Of a stretch of DNA of 64,000 nt, positions 24,665 through 32,726 are shown one piece after another. Each line of letters begins with the position of its first letter. The stretch's first letter is position 1. The position numbers and the translations under genes were made by a program. The notes under the pieces were generated by a model, which saw only the letters and a list, made by a program, of their open reading frames with translations, had not been told where the DNA came from and did not search any database. The DNA lies in the NCBI GenBank assembly GCA_903825285.1, contig CAIJZY010000024.1, positions 1 to 64,000 of the forward strand, in the 5' to 3' direction. This DNA is from an uncultured Opitutia bacterium (GTDB lineage Bacteria; Verrucomicrobiota; Verrucomicrobiia; Opitutales; Opitutaceae).

Positions 24665-25494
24665 GGCCGGGCCTTCCGGGCCTGGGCCTCGAGGGTCGCC
24701 AGGTCCTCCAGCCGGCGGCGGACCGTGACCTGCCGCATGTTGTAGGTGAATTCGCGCAGGTACCGCTCGAAATACGTGCGGGACTGCGCGTAGTGCCCGG
24801 CGCGCAGCGAAAGCTCGCCGATCATCACGATCAGCTCCTCGTTGGCCTGGCCGACGAGCCCGCCGATGTGGTCCGCCGCCAGCAGGTGCGGCAGCGCGGT
24901 GTCGGGCGGCAGCGAATAGAACGCCGCCGCGCGCCCGAGCTGCAGCTCCAGGTCGCGCACCAGTGCCGGCTCCTCCAGCCGCGACCGCAGTTCCGCGGCC
25001 GCCGCGATCCGGTCCGCCGGCGCCGCGGGCTCGGGTGGCGCGTACAGCCGCAGCAGCGCCAGCTTCACCAGCCCCAGCTGCGCCCAATGGCTGTGCGGCT
25101 GCCGCCGGGCCAGCGCCTCGTAGAGCTCCGCGGCCCGCGCGTAGTCATGCTCCTGAAAATGCACCTGGTACAGGCGCGCCTGCAGGTACGCCGCGCCCGC
25201 CGCCAGCTCGTCGTCCCCGCGCGCCAGCTCCGCCAGCGTCGCCCCGGAGGACTGCAGGCGGCTCTGCGTCACCGGCTGGTAGTCGATCGCCACCACCGCC
25301 TGCGCAAAGGTCCGCTCCCGCGTCGCGGGCCCCGGCAGCTGGTCGAGCCGGACGTACGCGTCGCGCCCGAGGTGGTCCGCCACCAGCTGCCAGGCCTCGC
25401 GGACATCGTCGGTGGCCGCGCGGCCAGCCGACGCCAGCAGGCCGGCCAGCGCGAGGCGGGCCAACGTGCGCATGATCGGGGTGGAAACCAGCAC
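24661..25494 (-). CDS. Exported helical-repeat (TPR-like) protein (copy 1 of tandem pair)
   Basis: A 277-residue protein, first gene of a four-gene run. A signal peptide is at the N-terminus (RTLARLALAGLLASAGRA). TPR-like segments include QARLYQVHFQEHDYARAAEL and RAGHYAQSRTYFERYLREFT. It matches the product at 22207-23004 across most of its length. ATGA overlap couples it to the binding-protein gene downstream. The presence of the same two-gene unit twice indicates an old tandem duplication. Confidence 0.75.
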   Translation of the reverse strand: MLVSTPIMRTLARLALAGLLASAGRAATDDVREAWQLVADHLGRDAYVRLDQLPGPATRERTFAQAVVAIDYQPVTQSRLQSSGATLAELARGDDELAAGAAYLQARLYQVHFQEHDYARAAELYEALARRQPHSHWAQLGLVKLALLRLYAPPEPAAPADRIAAAAELRSRLEEPALVRDLELQLGRAAAFYSLPPDTALPHLLAADHIGGLVGQANEELIVMIGELSLRAGHYAQSRTYFERYLREFTYNMRQVTVRRRLEDLATLEAQARKARP

Positions 25495-25664
25495 CCCGCC
25501 ATCGTGGAAGCCCGCCCCGCCGCGACAAGTCCTACCTGTCGGGCGGGGAAGAACGTTCAGCCGGGGGAACCACCAGGGTGGATCTTCAAACTCCCTCCCT
25601 ATTGGACGTCATCCTGAGCGAATGCGAAGGATGACGGGGAAGGGATGCGGCTTGAAAACACTTC

Positions 25665-27557
25665 CTAGACGATCCCGCGCTCGAGCCACTGGTGCTCGCC
25701 CTTGATCACCTGCTGCGCGAGGTCGTAGCCGTGCTGGTCCGCGTTGTGCCCGACCCCGGCGAAGTTCTGCGCGATGCGCGTCCCCGCCTGCGCGGCGAAG
25801 TCGTCCACCACCGCAAGGATCCTCGCCTCCGGCTCGCCGTCCCGGAGGAGCTTCTGCGCCAGCACGCAGCTGGCGGCCAGGGCAAAGAGGTCCGCGCCGA
25901 TGTCGGCGAGCCGCCCTAGCAGGACCTGCCGCTTCTCGAGCTGTGGGCCGAACCGCACCATCTGGTGGAACAGCGTGCGCGCCAGGCGGCGGCTCTGCGT
26001 CGCGACGCCGCGGAAGTGCGCGGCCAGGCGGGGGTGCATGTCCGCCGGGGCGCTGCCGCCGAACGGCAGCCACTGCGCGGGATACCACCGCGCGTAGAAC
26101 TTCGCCGCGGCCCAGGCGCTCTTCAGCCGCTCGCCCCACGGGCGCTCGGAGTTGAGTGCGATGCCCGCGATCTTCAGGTGCGGGTCCAGCGCCTCGCGCA
26201 TGATGAAGAGCCGCATGATCTCCGAGGAGCCCTCGAAGATCATCGCCACGCGGCTGTCGCGCATCAGGCGCTCGACCGGGAACGGTTTCTCCCCGCGCGC
26301 CGTCAGCGAGGACACGGTCTCGTAGCCGCGCCCGCCGCGCACCTGCATGATGTCGTCGAGGCACATCCACGCCTTCTCCGTGCCCCACATCTTGCACATC
26401 GAGGCCTCGAGGCGGATGTCCGCCTTCTTGTCGCGGTCCACGATGCGCGACGTGACGATCAGCATCGCCTCCATCGCAAAGGTGTGCGCCGCGATCCGGC
26501 GGATCTTGTCCGCCACCGCGGCGTGCTGCCCGATCGGCGCGCCCCACTGGATGCGCTCGGCGCCCCACTCGCGCGCGATCGCGAGCGAGCGCTTGGCGGC
26601 GCCCAGGCTCGACGCGGGGATGGAGAGCCGGCCGGCGTTGAGCGTGCTGAGCGCGACCTTCAGGCCGCGGCCCTCGCCGCCGACGATGTTCGCCTTCGGC
26701 ACGCGCACGTTGGTGAAGCCCACCACGCCGTTGTACAGCGCGTGCAGGCCCATGAACTGGCAGCGGTGCCGGATCTCGATGCCGGGGGACTTCGCCTCGA
26801 CGACGAACGCCGTCAGCTGCGTGCGCGGCTTGCCGTCCACGAGCTTCGGCGGCGTCCGGGCCACGACGATGAAGAGGCCGGCGCGCGTGGCGTTGGAGGA
26901 CCAGAGCTTCTCGCCGGTGATGAGGTAGTCGTCGCCGTCCGGCTTCGCCTCGGTGGTGAGCCGCGCCGGGTCGGAGCCGACGCCCGGCTCCGTCAGCGCG
27001 AAGGCCGACAGCTCCCCGCCCGCGACGCGGGGCAGGAACTGCTGCTTCTGCTCGGGCGTGCCGAACAGCACGAGGGGCTGGGAGACGCCGACCGACTGGT
27101 GCACCGAGATGTGCGCGAAGATGTTCATGCAGTGGCTGGCGAGCAGCATGCAGGCGCGGCAGTACGTGGTCTGCGAGAAGCCGAGGCCGCCATACTCGCG
27201 CGGCACCTTGATGCCGTAGGCCCCGAGCCGGGCGAGGCCGGCCATGACCTCGTCGGGGATCTCCCCCGTGCGGTCGATCTGGTCGGGATCCACGTGCGCC
27301 CGCAGGAACGCGCCCAGCTCCGCGAGGAAGACGTCGGCGCGCGCCTTTTCCACGGCGTCGATCTCGGTGACCGGGTACAGCTTGCCGGGACGGAAGCGGC
27401 CCATGAAGAGATGCGCGACGAAGCTGAGGTCGTCGTGGGACTCGCGGGCAGCCTCGGTGACCTGAAGGGCGGCACGCTGCCCTTCGTTCATCTTGGACAT
27501 GTCGATGACGGAACGGTCGCCATCGGTTTTGGGGGTGGGGGTGACAGGCGCGGACAT
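25665..27557 (-). CDS. Long-chain acyl-CoA dehydrogenase (VLCAD-like)
   Basis: A 630-residue flavoprotein that makes the first oxidation of fatty acyl-CoA. Family signatures are AFALTEPGVGSDPARL (residues about 184-200), QVRGGRGYE, and FEGSSEIMRLF with the catalytic Glu. The C-terminal extension of about 160 residues (KFYARWYPAQWLPFGG onward) is the arrangement of very-long-chain enzymes rather than the 380-residue short forms. The N-terminal 60 residues are extra and include FVAHLFMGRFRPGKLYP, common in this branch. It would feed the FadJ-like enzyme at the left edge of the window. Confidence 0.92.
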   Translation of the reverse strand: MSAPVTPTPKTDGDRSVIDMSKMNEGQRAALQVTEAARESHDDLSFVAHLFMGRFRPGKLYPVTEIDAVEKARADVFLAELGAFLRAHVDPDQIDRTGEIPDEVMAGLARLGAYGIKVPREYGGLGFSQTTYCRACMLLASHCMNIFAHISVHQSVGVSQPLVLFGTPEQKQQFLPRVAGGELSAFALTEPGVGSDPARLTTEAKPDGDDYLITGEKLWSSNATRAGLFIVVARTPPKLVDGKPRTQLTAFVVEAKSPGIEIRHRCQFMGLHALYNGVVGFTNVRVPKANIVGGEGRGLKVALSTLNAGRLSIPASSLGAAKRSLAIAREWGAERIQWGAPIGQHAAVADKIRRIAAHTFAMEAMLIVTSRIVDRDKKADIRLEASMCKMWGTEKAWMCLDDIMQVRGGRGYETVSSLTARGEKPFPVERLMRDSRVAMIFEGSSEIMRLFIMREALDPHLKIAGIALNSERPWGERLKSAWAAAKFYARWYPAQWLPFGGSAPADMHPRLAAHFRGVATQSRRLARTLFHQMVRFGPQLEKRQVLLGRLADIGADLFALAASCVLAQKLLRDGEPEARILAVVDDFAAQAGTRIAQNFAGVGHNADQHGYDLAQQVIKGEHQWLERGIV

Positions 27558-27752
27558 GGGGTTGGCGGCAAGGGGGAGCCGCGTTGAGTTTTCCCCAGTA
27601 GACCGGACTTTATGACACGGTCAACGGCCCCGACGCTCACCGCGGCCCGCCGAGTGCCTTCCCGACGCCATTTACTTCCTTTGGCGTAACAAAAACCATT
27701 TCCCCTATCATCCCACCGCCAAGTCGCCCAGCGTGCGCCGCTCAATCCGGCC

Positions 27753-27785
27753 GGGCTTCGTGCCCTTGGCGCCCTTCGTGGTCAC
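27753..27785. repeat. Single family A' arm at a stop codon
   Basis: CTTCGTGCC, CTTGGCGCC and CTTCGTGGT follow at 9 bp spacing. The minus-strand TGA stop of the Gfo/Idh gene (27782-27784) has its final A as the first base of the arm, as at the HU gene. Confidence 0.7.
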
Positions 27786-28936
27786 CCCACGCCGGGCGCC
27801 CCGCCGAGGTCAGGAATCTCCAGCTGCGCGCCGCCGCGCTCGGCCGACTCGTGCGCGATCAGGCCGGGGATCAGGTAGCGCGCGGCCTGCCAGACGTTGT
27901 TCGGCGGTGTCTCGCCGGTCACGCAGGCCCGCACAAAATCGTCCACGAGGAACTGGTGCGAGCCCCAGTGGTTGTTCGGCAGGTTGGCAAACGACGCCGG
28001 CAGCCGTGCCACGTCCTGCACCGCCGCCGTCCCGCCGAAAACGTCCGGCCGCAGCGTCAGGATGTCATCGAGCCGCTTCGTGTCCTCAAAGCCCTTCCCG
28101 ATCACGACGCGCCCCGCCTGGGTGTACTCGAACGACGCCTCGGTGCCGCACACGCTCATGAACTCGCCGCCGGGATGCCCCACGCGGCGAAACTCGTTCA
28201 CGCAGGCGCACGAGCCGTCGCTCATGGTGAGGAGCGCGGTCTCGTTCGAGAAGGCGTTGCGGTACTTGTTCACCGCCGGGTCGTAGATGCCGTCCGGATG
28301 ATGGTCGCGAAACCCGAGCGCCGACACGCGCGTCATGCGCGCGCCCGTCACCCCGATGACCTGGCTCATGGTGTGGGTCGGGTAGTGCATCGGGGGCTCG
28401 CCCGCCAGCTCGAGGAACCGGTCGCCGGTGCGGGCCCGGATGATGCCGCGGGAATCGATGCTCTTGATGTCCCAGTCGTGGTGGTAGTTCGCCTCCGAGT
28501 AGACCACGTCGCCGAAGCCGCCGCGCCGGAAATGCTCCCGGCACCACACGACATGCGGGTAATAGTAGCTCGTCTCCCCCATCATGTAGATGCGGCCGGT
28601 CTGCTCGACGGTGCGCACCAGCTGCGTGACCTCCTCGAGGGAGGCGCCGCACGGCACGGCCGAATAGACGTGCTTGCCCGCGCGCAGCGCCTGCATCGCC
28701 TGCGGGCCGTGCATCCAGTGCTGCGTGATGATCGCCACCGCATCCACGTCGGTGTCGAGGATCGCGTCGAGCGACGGGCAGGTGCGCCCGATGCCGAACT
28801 GGTCCGCGGCCCGGCGCAGCTTCGTGGGGTCCAGGTCGCAGAGGACGACCTCGCGCACCCCGGGGTGCGCCTTGAACAAAGGGATGAAGTGCTGGGCGAA
28901 CTGCCCGACTCCGACCATGCCGAGTTTGATGCTCAT
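27782..28936 (-). CDS. Gfo/Idh/MocA-family oxidoreductase
   Basis: A 384-residue NAD(P)-dependent sugar or cyclitol oxidoreductase-like protein. The Rossmann loop is MVGVGQFAQHFIPLF near residue 10, and DAVAIITQHWMHGPQAM and GKHVYSAVPCGASLEEV follow. The family's usual EKP after GKHVY is replaced by AVP, so the lysine normally in the active site is missing; this is known in some sub-branches and makes the reaction uncertain. The ATG overlaps the stop of the upstream DUF4091 gene (ATGA), linking it to polysaccharide use. The C-terminal GGAPGVG runs into repeat A. Confidence 0.88.
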   Translation of the reverse strand: MSIKLGMVGVGQFAQHFIPLFKAHPGVREVVLCDLDPTKLRRAADQFGIGRTCPSLDAILDTDVDAVAIITQHWMHGPQAMQALRAGKHVYSAVPCGASLEEVTQLVRTVEQTGRIYMMGETSYYYPHVVWCREHFRRGGFGDVVYSEANYHHDWDIKSIDSRGIIRARTGDRFLELAGEPPMHYPTHTMSQVIGVTGARMTRVSALGFRDHHPDGIYDPAVNKYRNAFSNETALLTMSDGSCACVNEFRRVGHPGGEFMSVCGTEASFEYTQAGRVVIGKGFEDTKRLDDILTLRPDVFGGTAAVQDVARLPASFANLPNNHWGSHQFLVDDFVRACVTGETPPNNVWQAARYLIPGLIAHESAERGGAQLEIPDLGGAPGVG

Positions 28937-31107
28937 TTCAAAGTAATCGGCGCCCGCGCCGCCGCCTCGATCGCCGCCCGCATCGCGGCCACGTCGTGGC
29001 ACACGGCCGCGTCGTCGCCCAGCTGCTTCGGGTCGCGGAACGCCGCCAGCGCCGCCGCCACCGCCGGCGGCAGCGTGCCGTCGTTGTGCGCGCGCAGCCA
29101 GCGCAGCTTCTCAAACTCCTCGATGCCGTCGCGCATCATCTCCCAGTGGACCGAGGCCCGCGGCCCGGGATACATGAGGAACTCGTCGCCCGGCGGCAGG
29201 TCGCGCCGCCACGGATGGCACGAGTACAGGGTCTCGTGCAGAGGATTCTCGGGCCAGGTCGTGTAGGCCCAGCGCGCCATGCCGTCGTAGCCGTTCACCG
29301 ACGCGTAGTAGCCCAGCCACACCGCCTCGGCCGGCGGGCTCGTCACGAAGGTGTTCGGGCGCTTCGGGTCGAGGCACACGTAAAACGTCGTCACCCGCCC
29401 CTCCTGGCGGCGCTGGGCGATGTCGCGCAGGAGCTCGTCGGTCGCATGGTCGAGGATGATGGTGAAGTCGGCGAGGTCGATGCCGGCGTAGTGCGACGAC
29501 ACCTGGTTGCCCGCCAGCGCGGCCTTCAGGCGCGGCGCATTCTCATGCACCACCGCCATCATGGCCTTCATCATCGCGGCCGGCGCCTCGTCCACGCCCA
29601 GCCGCGTGCGCTCCAGCCAGCCCTTCGCCGCGAGGTGCTGCTCGAAGTCCTTCAGGAACGGACCCCAGTAGTCCGCGTACTCCGCCGTGCCCGGCTCGCA
29701 CATCGCCGTCCGCAGGTCCCCGGAGGCGGCGTCGGTGTACTCCATCCGTCCGGACCACGTGAGCATCGCGTAGCAGTTGATCTGCCGCGAAATCCCGCAG
29801 CTCATCGCGAACTCCACGTACCGGTCGAACACGGTGTAATCAAATTTCCACGAGCCGTCGGGCTGCTTCAGGTGCGCGACCATCGAGCCGTAGTCGTCAT
29901 AGTCGCGCTTGCCCCAGGGCCGCGCGGTGATGGTTGTGGTGATCACTTTCTGCCCGGCCTGGGCAAGCTCGATCATGTAGGGACGCATGATCTGAAAATG
30001 CTCGTCGCTCCACGGCTTGACGCCGTGCCAGCGTGCGATGGACCAGGGGTGCTGGAAGATATCCAGGTGAAATTTCCAGTCCGCCGGCGCCGGCAGCGTC
30101 GCGGGCAGCACCTCGAGCGTCAGCGGAAATTGCCGCGGCTCCGTCCCGTCTGCCCGCACCGTGAGCGTGCCGCGATAGAGTCCGGGCACCGCGTCGCGGG
30201 GCGTCGCCACCGTGAGCCAGACCGCGCGGTACGAGCCCATCGGCATGTCCACGCTGTCCGCGTCGTCGAGCACGTCCCCCACCGGCCGGCCATCGGCCAG
30301 CACCTGGCGCACCCACCGGGTCTGCACCGCGCCGGGCGGCAGCGCGTGGCCGGCGGCGTCGCGCAGCGCCGAGACGGACGCGCGCAGGCCCAGCCGCTCC
30401 GGCGAGCTCCACAGCACGAACTGCCCGTGCACGCGCTCGCCGCGCCACGCCGTGCCGCGCCATTCCCCGCGACCGTCCGCCAGCGGCACCTGGTCGGGAC
30501 CGTACTGGCGGTCAAGTTCACCCACCGCCCCCTCGAGTCCGCCGGCGGTCGGCCGCGCAAAGGCGGCGAGCTCGCAGACAAACGGGCCCTCGTCCGGCTT
30601 CGAGCTGCCCGTCACCGTCAGCCGCAGCGCGCGCAGGCGCACGGGCGCGGGCAGCACGAGCTCCAGCCCGCCGGCCGGGATCAGCGCCGTGCCGGTGCGC
30701 TGGTCGTGGAGCAGCTGCCAGGCGGTGCCGTCGGCCGAGCCCTCGATCAGGAAATGATAGACCCGCGTGCCGGGCGCGCGGAGGTGCAGGTTGACCTGCG
30801 CGACCGTGCGCGGCTCCGGCAGGTCGAGCCGCACCCACGAGGGGAACACCTTCGACGTCCAGAACCGCACCGTGTCGTTCGTGACCCCGTCCTGGACGAA
30901 CTCCGGCCGCTGCTCCTCGTCGTACCCCGAGGCCGTCACCTTCGCGCCATCGAGCACGTTGCCGAAGTCGGCCCGGTGCAGCAGCGGTGCGGCGGGCTCG
31001 TAGGGAAAATGCAGCGGGCCAAACGGCGCCGAGGCCGTGGCGGCCGACGCCGCCGGGATCAGGCCACCCAGACCCAGCGCGAGGCGAACCGCCAGCTTCA
31101 GCTTCAT
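28933..31107 (-). CDS. Exported DUF4091-type glycoside hydrolase-like protein with discoidin-like domain
   Basis: A 724-residue protein with a signal peptide (MKLKLAVRLALGLGGLIPAASA). Residues about 40-180 resemble an F5/8 type C (discoidin) domain: VTASGYDEEQRPEFVQDG, RFWTSKVFPSWVRLDL and RALRLTVTGSSKPDEG. A beta-sandwich follows, then a TIM-barrel-like region with PADWKFHLDIFQHPWSIAR and LGVDEAPAAMMKAMM, matching proteins annotated as DUF4091/glycoside hydrolase domain. It probably degrades an extracellular glycan. The ATG at 31107 precedes a good signal peptide; an upstream ATG at 31143 is less likely. Confidence 0.82.
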   Translation of the reverse strand: MKLKLAVRLALGLGGLIPAASAATASAPFGPLHFPYEPAAPLLHRADFGNVLDGAKVTASGYDEEQRPEFVQDGVTNDTVRFWTSKVFPSWVRLDLPEPRTVAQVNLHLRAPGTRVYHFLIEGSADGTAWQLLHDQRTGTALIPAGGLELVLPAPVRLRALRLTVTGSSKPDEGPFVCELAAFARPTAGGLEGAVGELDRQYGPDQVPLADGRGEWRGTAWRGERVHGQFVLWSSPERLGLRASVSALRDAAGHALPPGAVQTRWVRQVLADGRPVGDVLDDADSVDMPMGSYRAVWLTVATPRDAVPGLYRGTLTVRADGTEPRQFPLTLEVLPATLPAPADWKFHLDIFQHPWSIARWHGVKPWSDEHFQIMRPYMIELAQAGQKVITTTITARPWGKRDYDDYGSMVAHLKQPDGSWKFDYTVFDRYVEFAMSCGISRQINCYAMLTWSGRMEYTDAASGDLRTAMCEPGTAEYADYWGPFLKDFEQHLAAKGWLERTRLGVDEAPAAMMKAMMAVVHENAPRLKAALAGNQVSSHYAGIDLADFTIILDHATDELLRDIAQRRQEGRVTTFYVCLDPKRPNTFVTSPPAEAVWLGYYASVNGYDGMARWAYTTWPENPLHETLYSCHPWRRDLPPGDEFLMYPGPRASVHWEMMRDGIEEFEKLRWLRAHNDGTLPPAVAAALAAFRDPKQLGDDAAVCHDVAAMRAAIEAAARAPITLK

Positions 31108-31174
31108 GCGCCCGACGCTGCCCGCCGCCCGCACGCGCATCAACGCGTTTCCCGGCGAATATTCCCAGGCCGGG

Positions 31175-31362
31175 TTTTCACCACGAAGGACACGAAGCCA
31201 GGCAGGTCTTCCTTCGCGTCCTTCGCGATCTTGGCGGTATATGGTTTGGGCAGGTTGGGTTCACCGCCAAGGCCGCGAAGGGCGCGAAGTTAGGTCAGGG
31301 CTTCGTGTGCTTCGCCTGCCCTTCGTAGCCTTGGCGAAGAAGGGTGATCTTCGTGGTAAAAA
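31175..31362. repeat. Composite inverted repeat A-B'-B-A' in a divergent promoter region
   Basis: Family A arm 31175-31199; inverted B arm 31208-31239; direct B arm 31260-31290 (these pair at 24 of 27 core positions); inverted A arm from 31298, interrupted, ending CTTCGTGGTAAAA at 31362. Same order as 9997-10171. It fills most of the 373 bp between the divergent DUF4091 and glpX genes. Confidence 0.85.
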
Positions 31363-31480
31363 TAAGCCTCAGTCGGTCCGCCTCCCCTGGCATCCACCGG
31401 CCCTTATAGCCGCCGCGTGAGCGATAATCGCGTCGCCAAATGGGGCCGTGCTTCCAAGCCTGCCTTCACCCCTGTTGCCC

Positions 31481-32563
31481 ATGCCCTCCAAGCACGAAGA
31501 GCCCTACCTCAGCCTCAACGAGCGCCATCCGGAGCGCTCCCTCCAGTTCGACTTCGTCCGCGCCACCGAGAACGCCGCGCTGAGCGCGATCGACTGGCTC
31601 GGCCGCGGCGACAAGGAATCCGCGGACGCCGCCGCCAGCGACGCCATCCGCGGCACGCTCGAGCAGAGCGACCTCTGCGGCCAGGTCGTCATCGGCGAGG
31701 GCATCAAGGACAACGCCCCGGGCATCTTCCTCGGCGAGCGCCTCGGCTCGTGGAAGTTCCCCTCCCCGCGCTTCAACATCGCCGTGGACCCGATCGACGG
31801 CACCACCAACATCTCCAAGGGCCTGCCCAACTCCATCTCCGTCATGGCCGCCGCCCACGTGCCGCACGGCGCCGAGGCGGCGATGGTCAACATCCCGACC
31901 TTCTACTCGGAGAAGCTCGCCTACGGGCCCGACGTCGCCGCGGCCATGACGCGCGACCCGGCGCTGCGCTTCGACCTCGACACCCCCGTCGCGCAGGTGC
32001 TCGCGCGCGTCGCCACCGCCCTCGGCAAGCCGGTCCGCCAGGTCTACGTGGTCATCCTTGACCGCCCGCGCCACGCCCGGCTCATCGCCGAGATCCGCGC
32101 GGCCGGCGCCGCGCTGCGGCTGATCTCCGACGGCGATGTCACCGCCGCCGTCTCGCCCTCGCTGCACGACAGCGGCATGGACCTCTACATGGGCATCGGC
32201 GGCTCGCCCGAGGGCGTGCTCACCGCCGCCGGCGTGCTCGCGCTGGGCGGCGACCAGCAGCTGCGCATGTGGCCGCGCGACGACGCCGAGCGCGCCGAGA
32301 TCCAGGCCTCGCCCGCCGCCGCCAACCTCGGCCGGATCTACTTCGCCAAGGACCTCGTCATTGGCCCCAGCGCCATCTTCTGCGCCACCGGCATCAGCGA
32401 CAGCCCGCTGCTGCCGGGCGTGCGGCTCATCGGCCGCAAGGTGATCACGCACTCGATCCTGATGCGCTCCCAGAGCCGCTCGGTCCGCTACATCCGCACG
32501 GTCCACGACCTCGACTTCAAGACCATCCGCCGCTCGCCCGACCGCAAGGATCACTACGTCTGA
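31481..32563 (+). CDS. glpX: Class II fructose-1,6-bisphosphatase
   Basis: A 360-residue GlpX-type phosphatase that makes fructose 6-phosphate in gluconeogenesis. Metal-binding blocks are GQVVIGEGIKDNAPG, NIAVDPIDGTTNISKGLPN, and the later YMGIGGSPEGVLTAAG. The N-terminal FDFVRATENAALSAIDWLGRG is typical. It is the only bisphosphatase in the window. The ATG at 31481 (MPSKHEEPYLSL) is preferred over an upstream in-frame ATG at 31448. Confidence 0.96.
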   Translation: MPSKHEEPYLSLNERHPERSLQFDFVRATENAALSAIDWLGRGDKESADAAASDAIRGTLEQSDLCGQVVIGEGIKDNAPGIFLGERLGSWKFPSPRFNIAVDPIDGTTNISKGLPNSISVMAAAHVPHGAEAAMVNIPTFYSEKLAYGPDVAAAMTRDPALRFDLDTPVAQVLARVATALGKPVRQVYVVILDRPRHARLIAEIRAAGAALRLISDGDVTAAVSPSLHDSGMDLYMGIGGSPEGVLTAAGVLALGGDQQLRMWPRDDAERAEIQASPAAANLGRIYFAKDLVIGPSAIFCATGISDSPLLPGVRLIGRKVITHSILMRSQSRSVRYIRTVHDLDFKTIRRSPDRKDHYV

Positions 32564-32584
32564 GGCGGTGGCGGGCAGTTGATC

Positions 32585-32700
32585 GTGGACGGTTGAAAAT
32601 TGAAAGGCCCGAGGCCGGCCGGCCGGGCGTGGGCCAAGGGCACGGTGCGTGACCTCGGACCGGCGGCTTTCGACTTTCATCTTTCAACTTTCAACCGCCC
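32585..32700. repeat. Family J inverted repeat (CTTTCAA heptamers)
   Basis: Right arm 32667-32700 reads CTTTCGACTTTCATCTTTCA and two further CTTTCAA-type units at 7 bp period; left arm 32585-32607 (GGTTGAAAATTGAAAGG) is complementary. It lies between glpX and the next secreted protein gene. Confidence 0.65.
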
Positions 32701-32726
32701 CATCCCAGCCGCAGGCTGCGCTTCTC

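Noticed and set aside
31171-31420. Small proteins translated from repeats (TTKDTK-like and TEYTEH-like peptides)
   Set aside because: These peptides are only translations of the 9 bp repeats, occur in several frames and lie in gaps between real genes.
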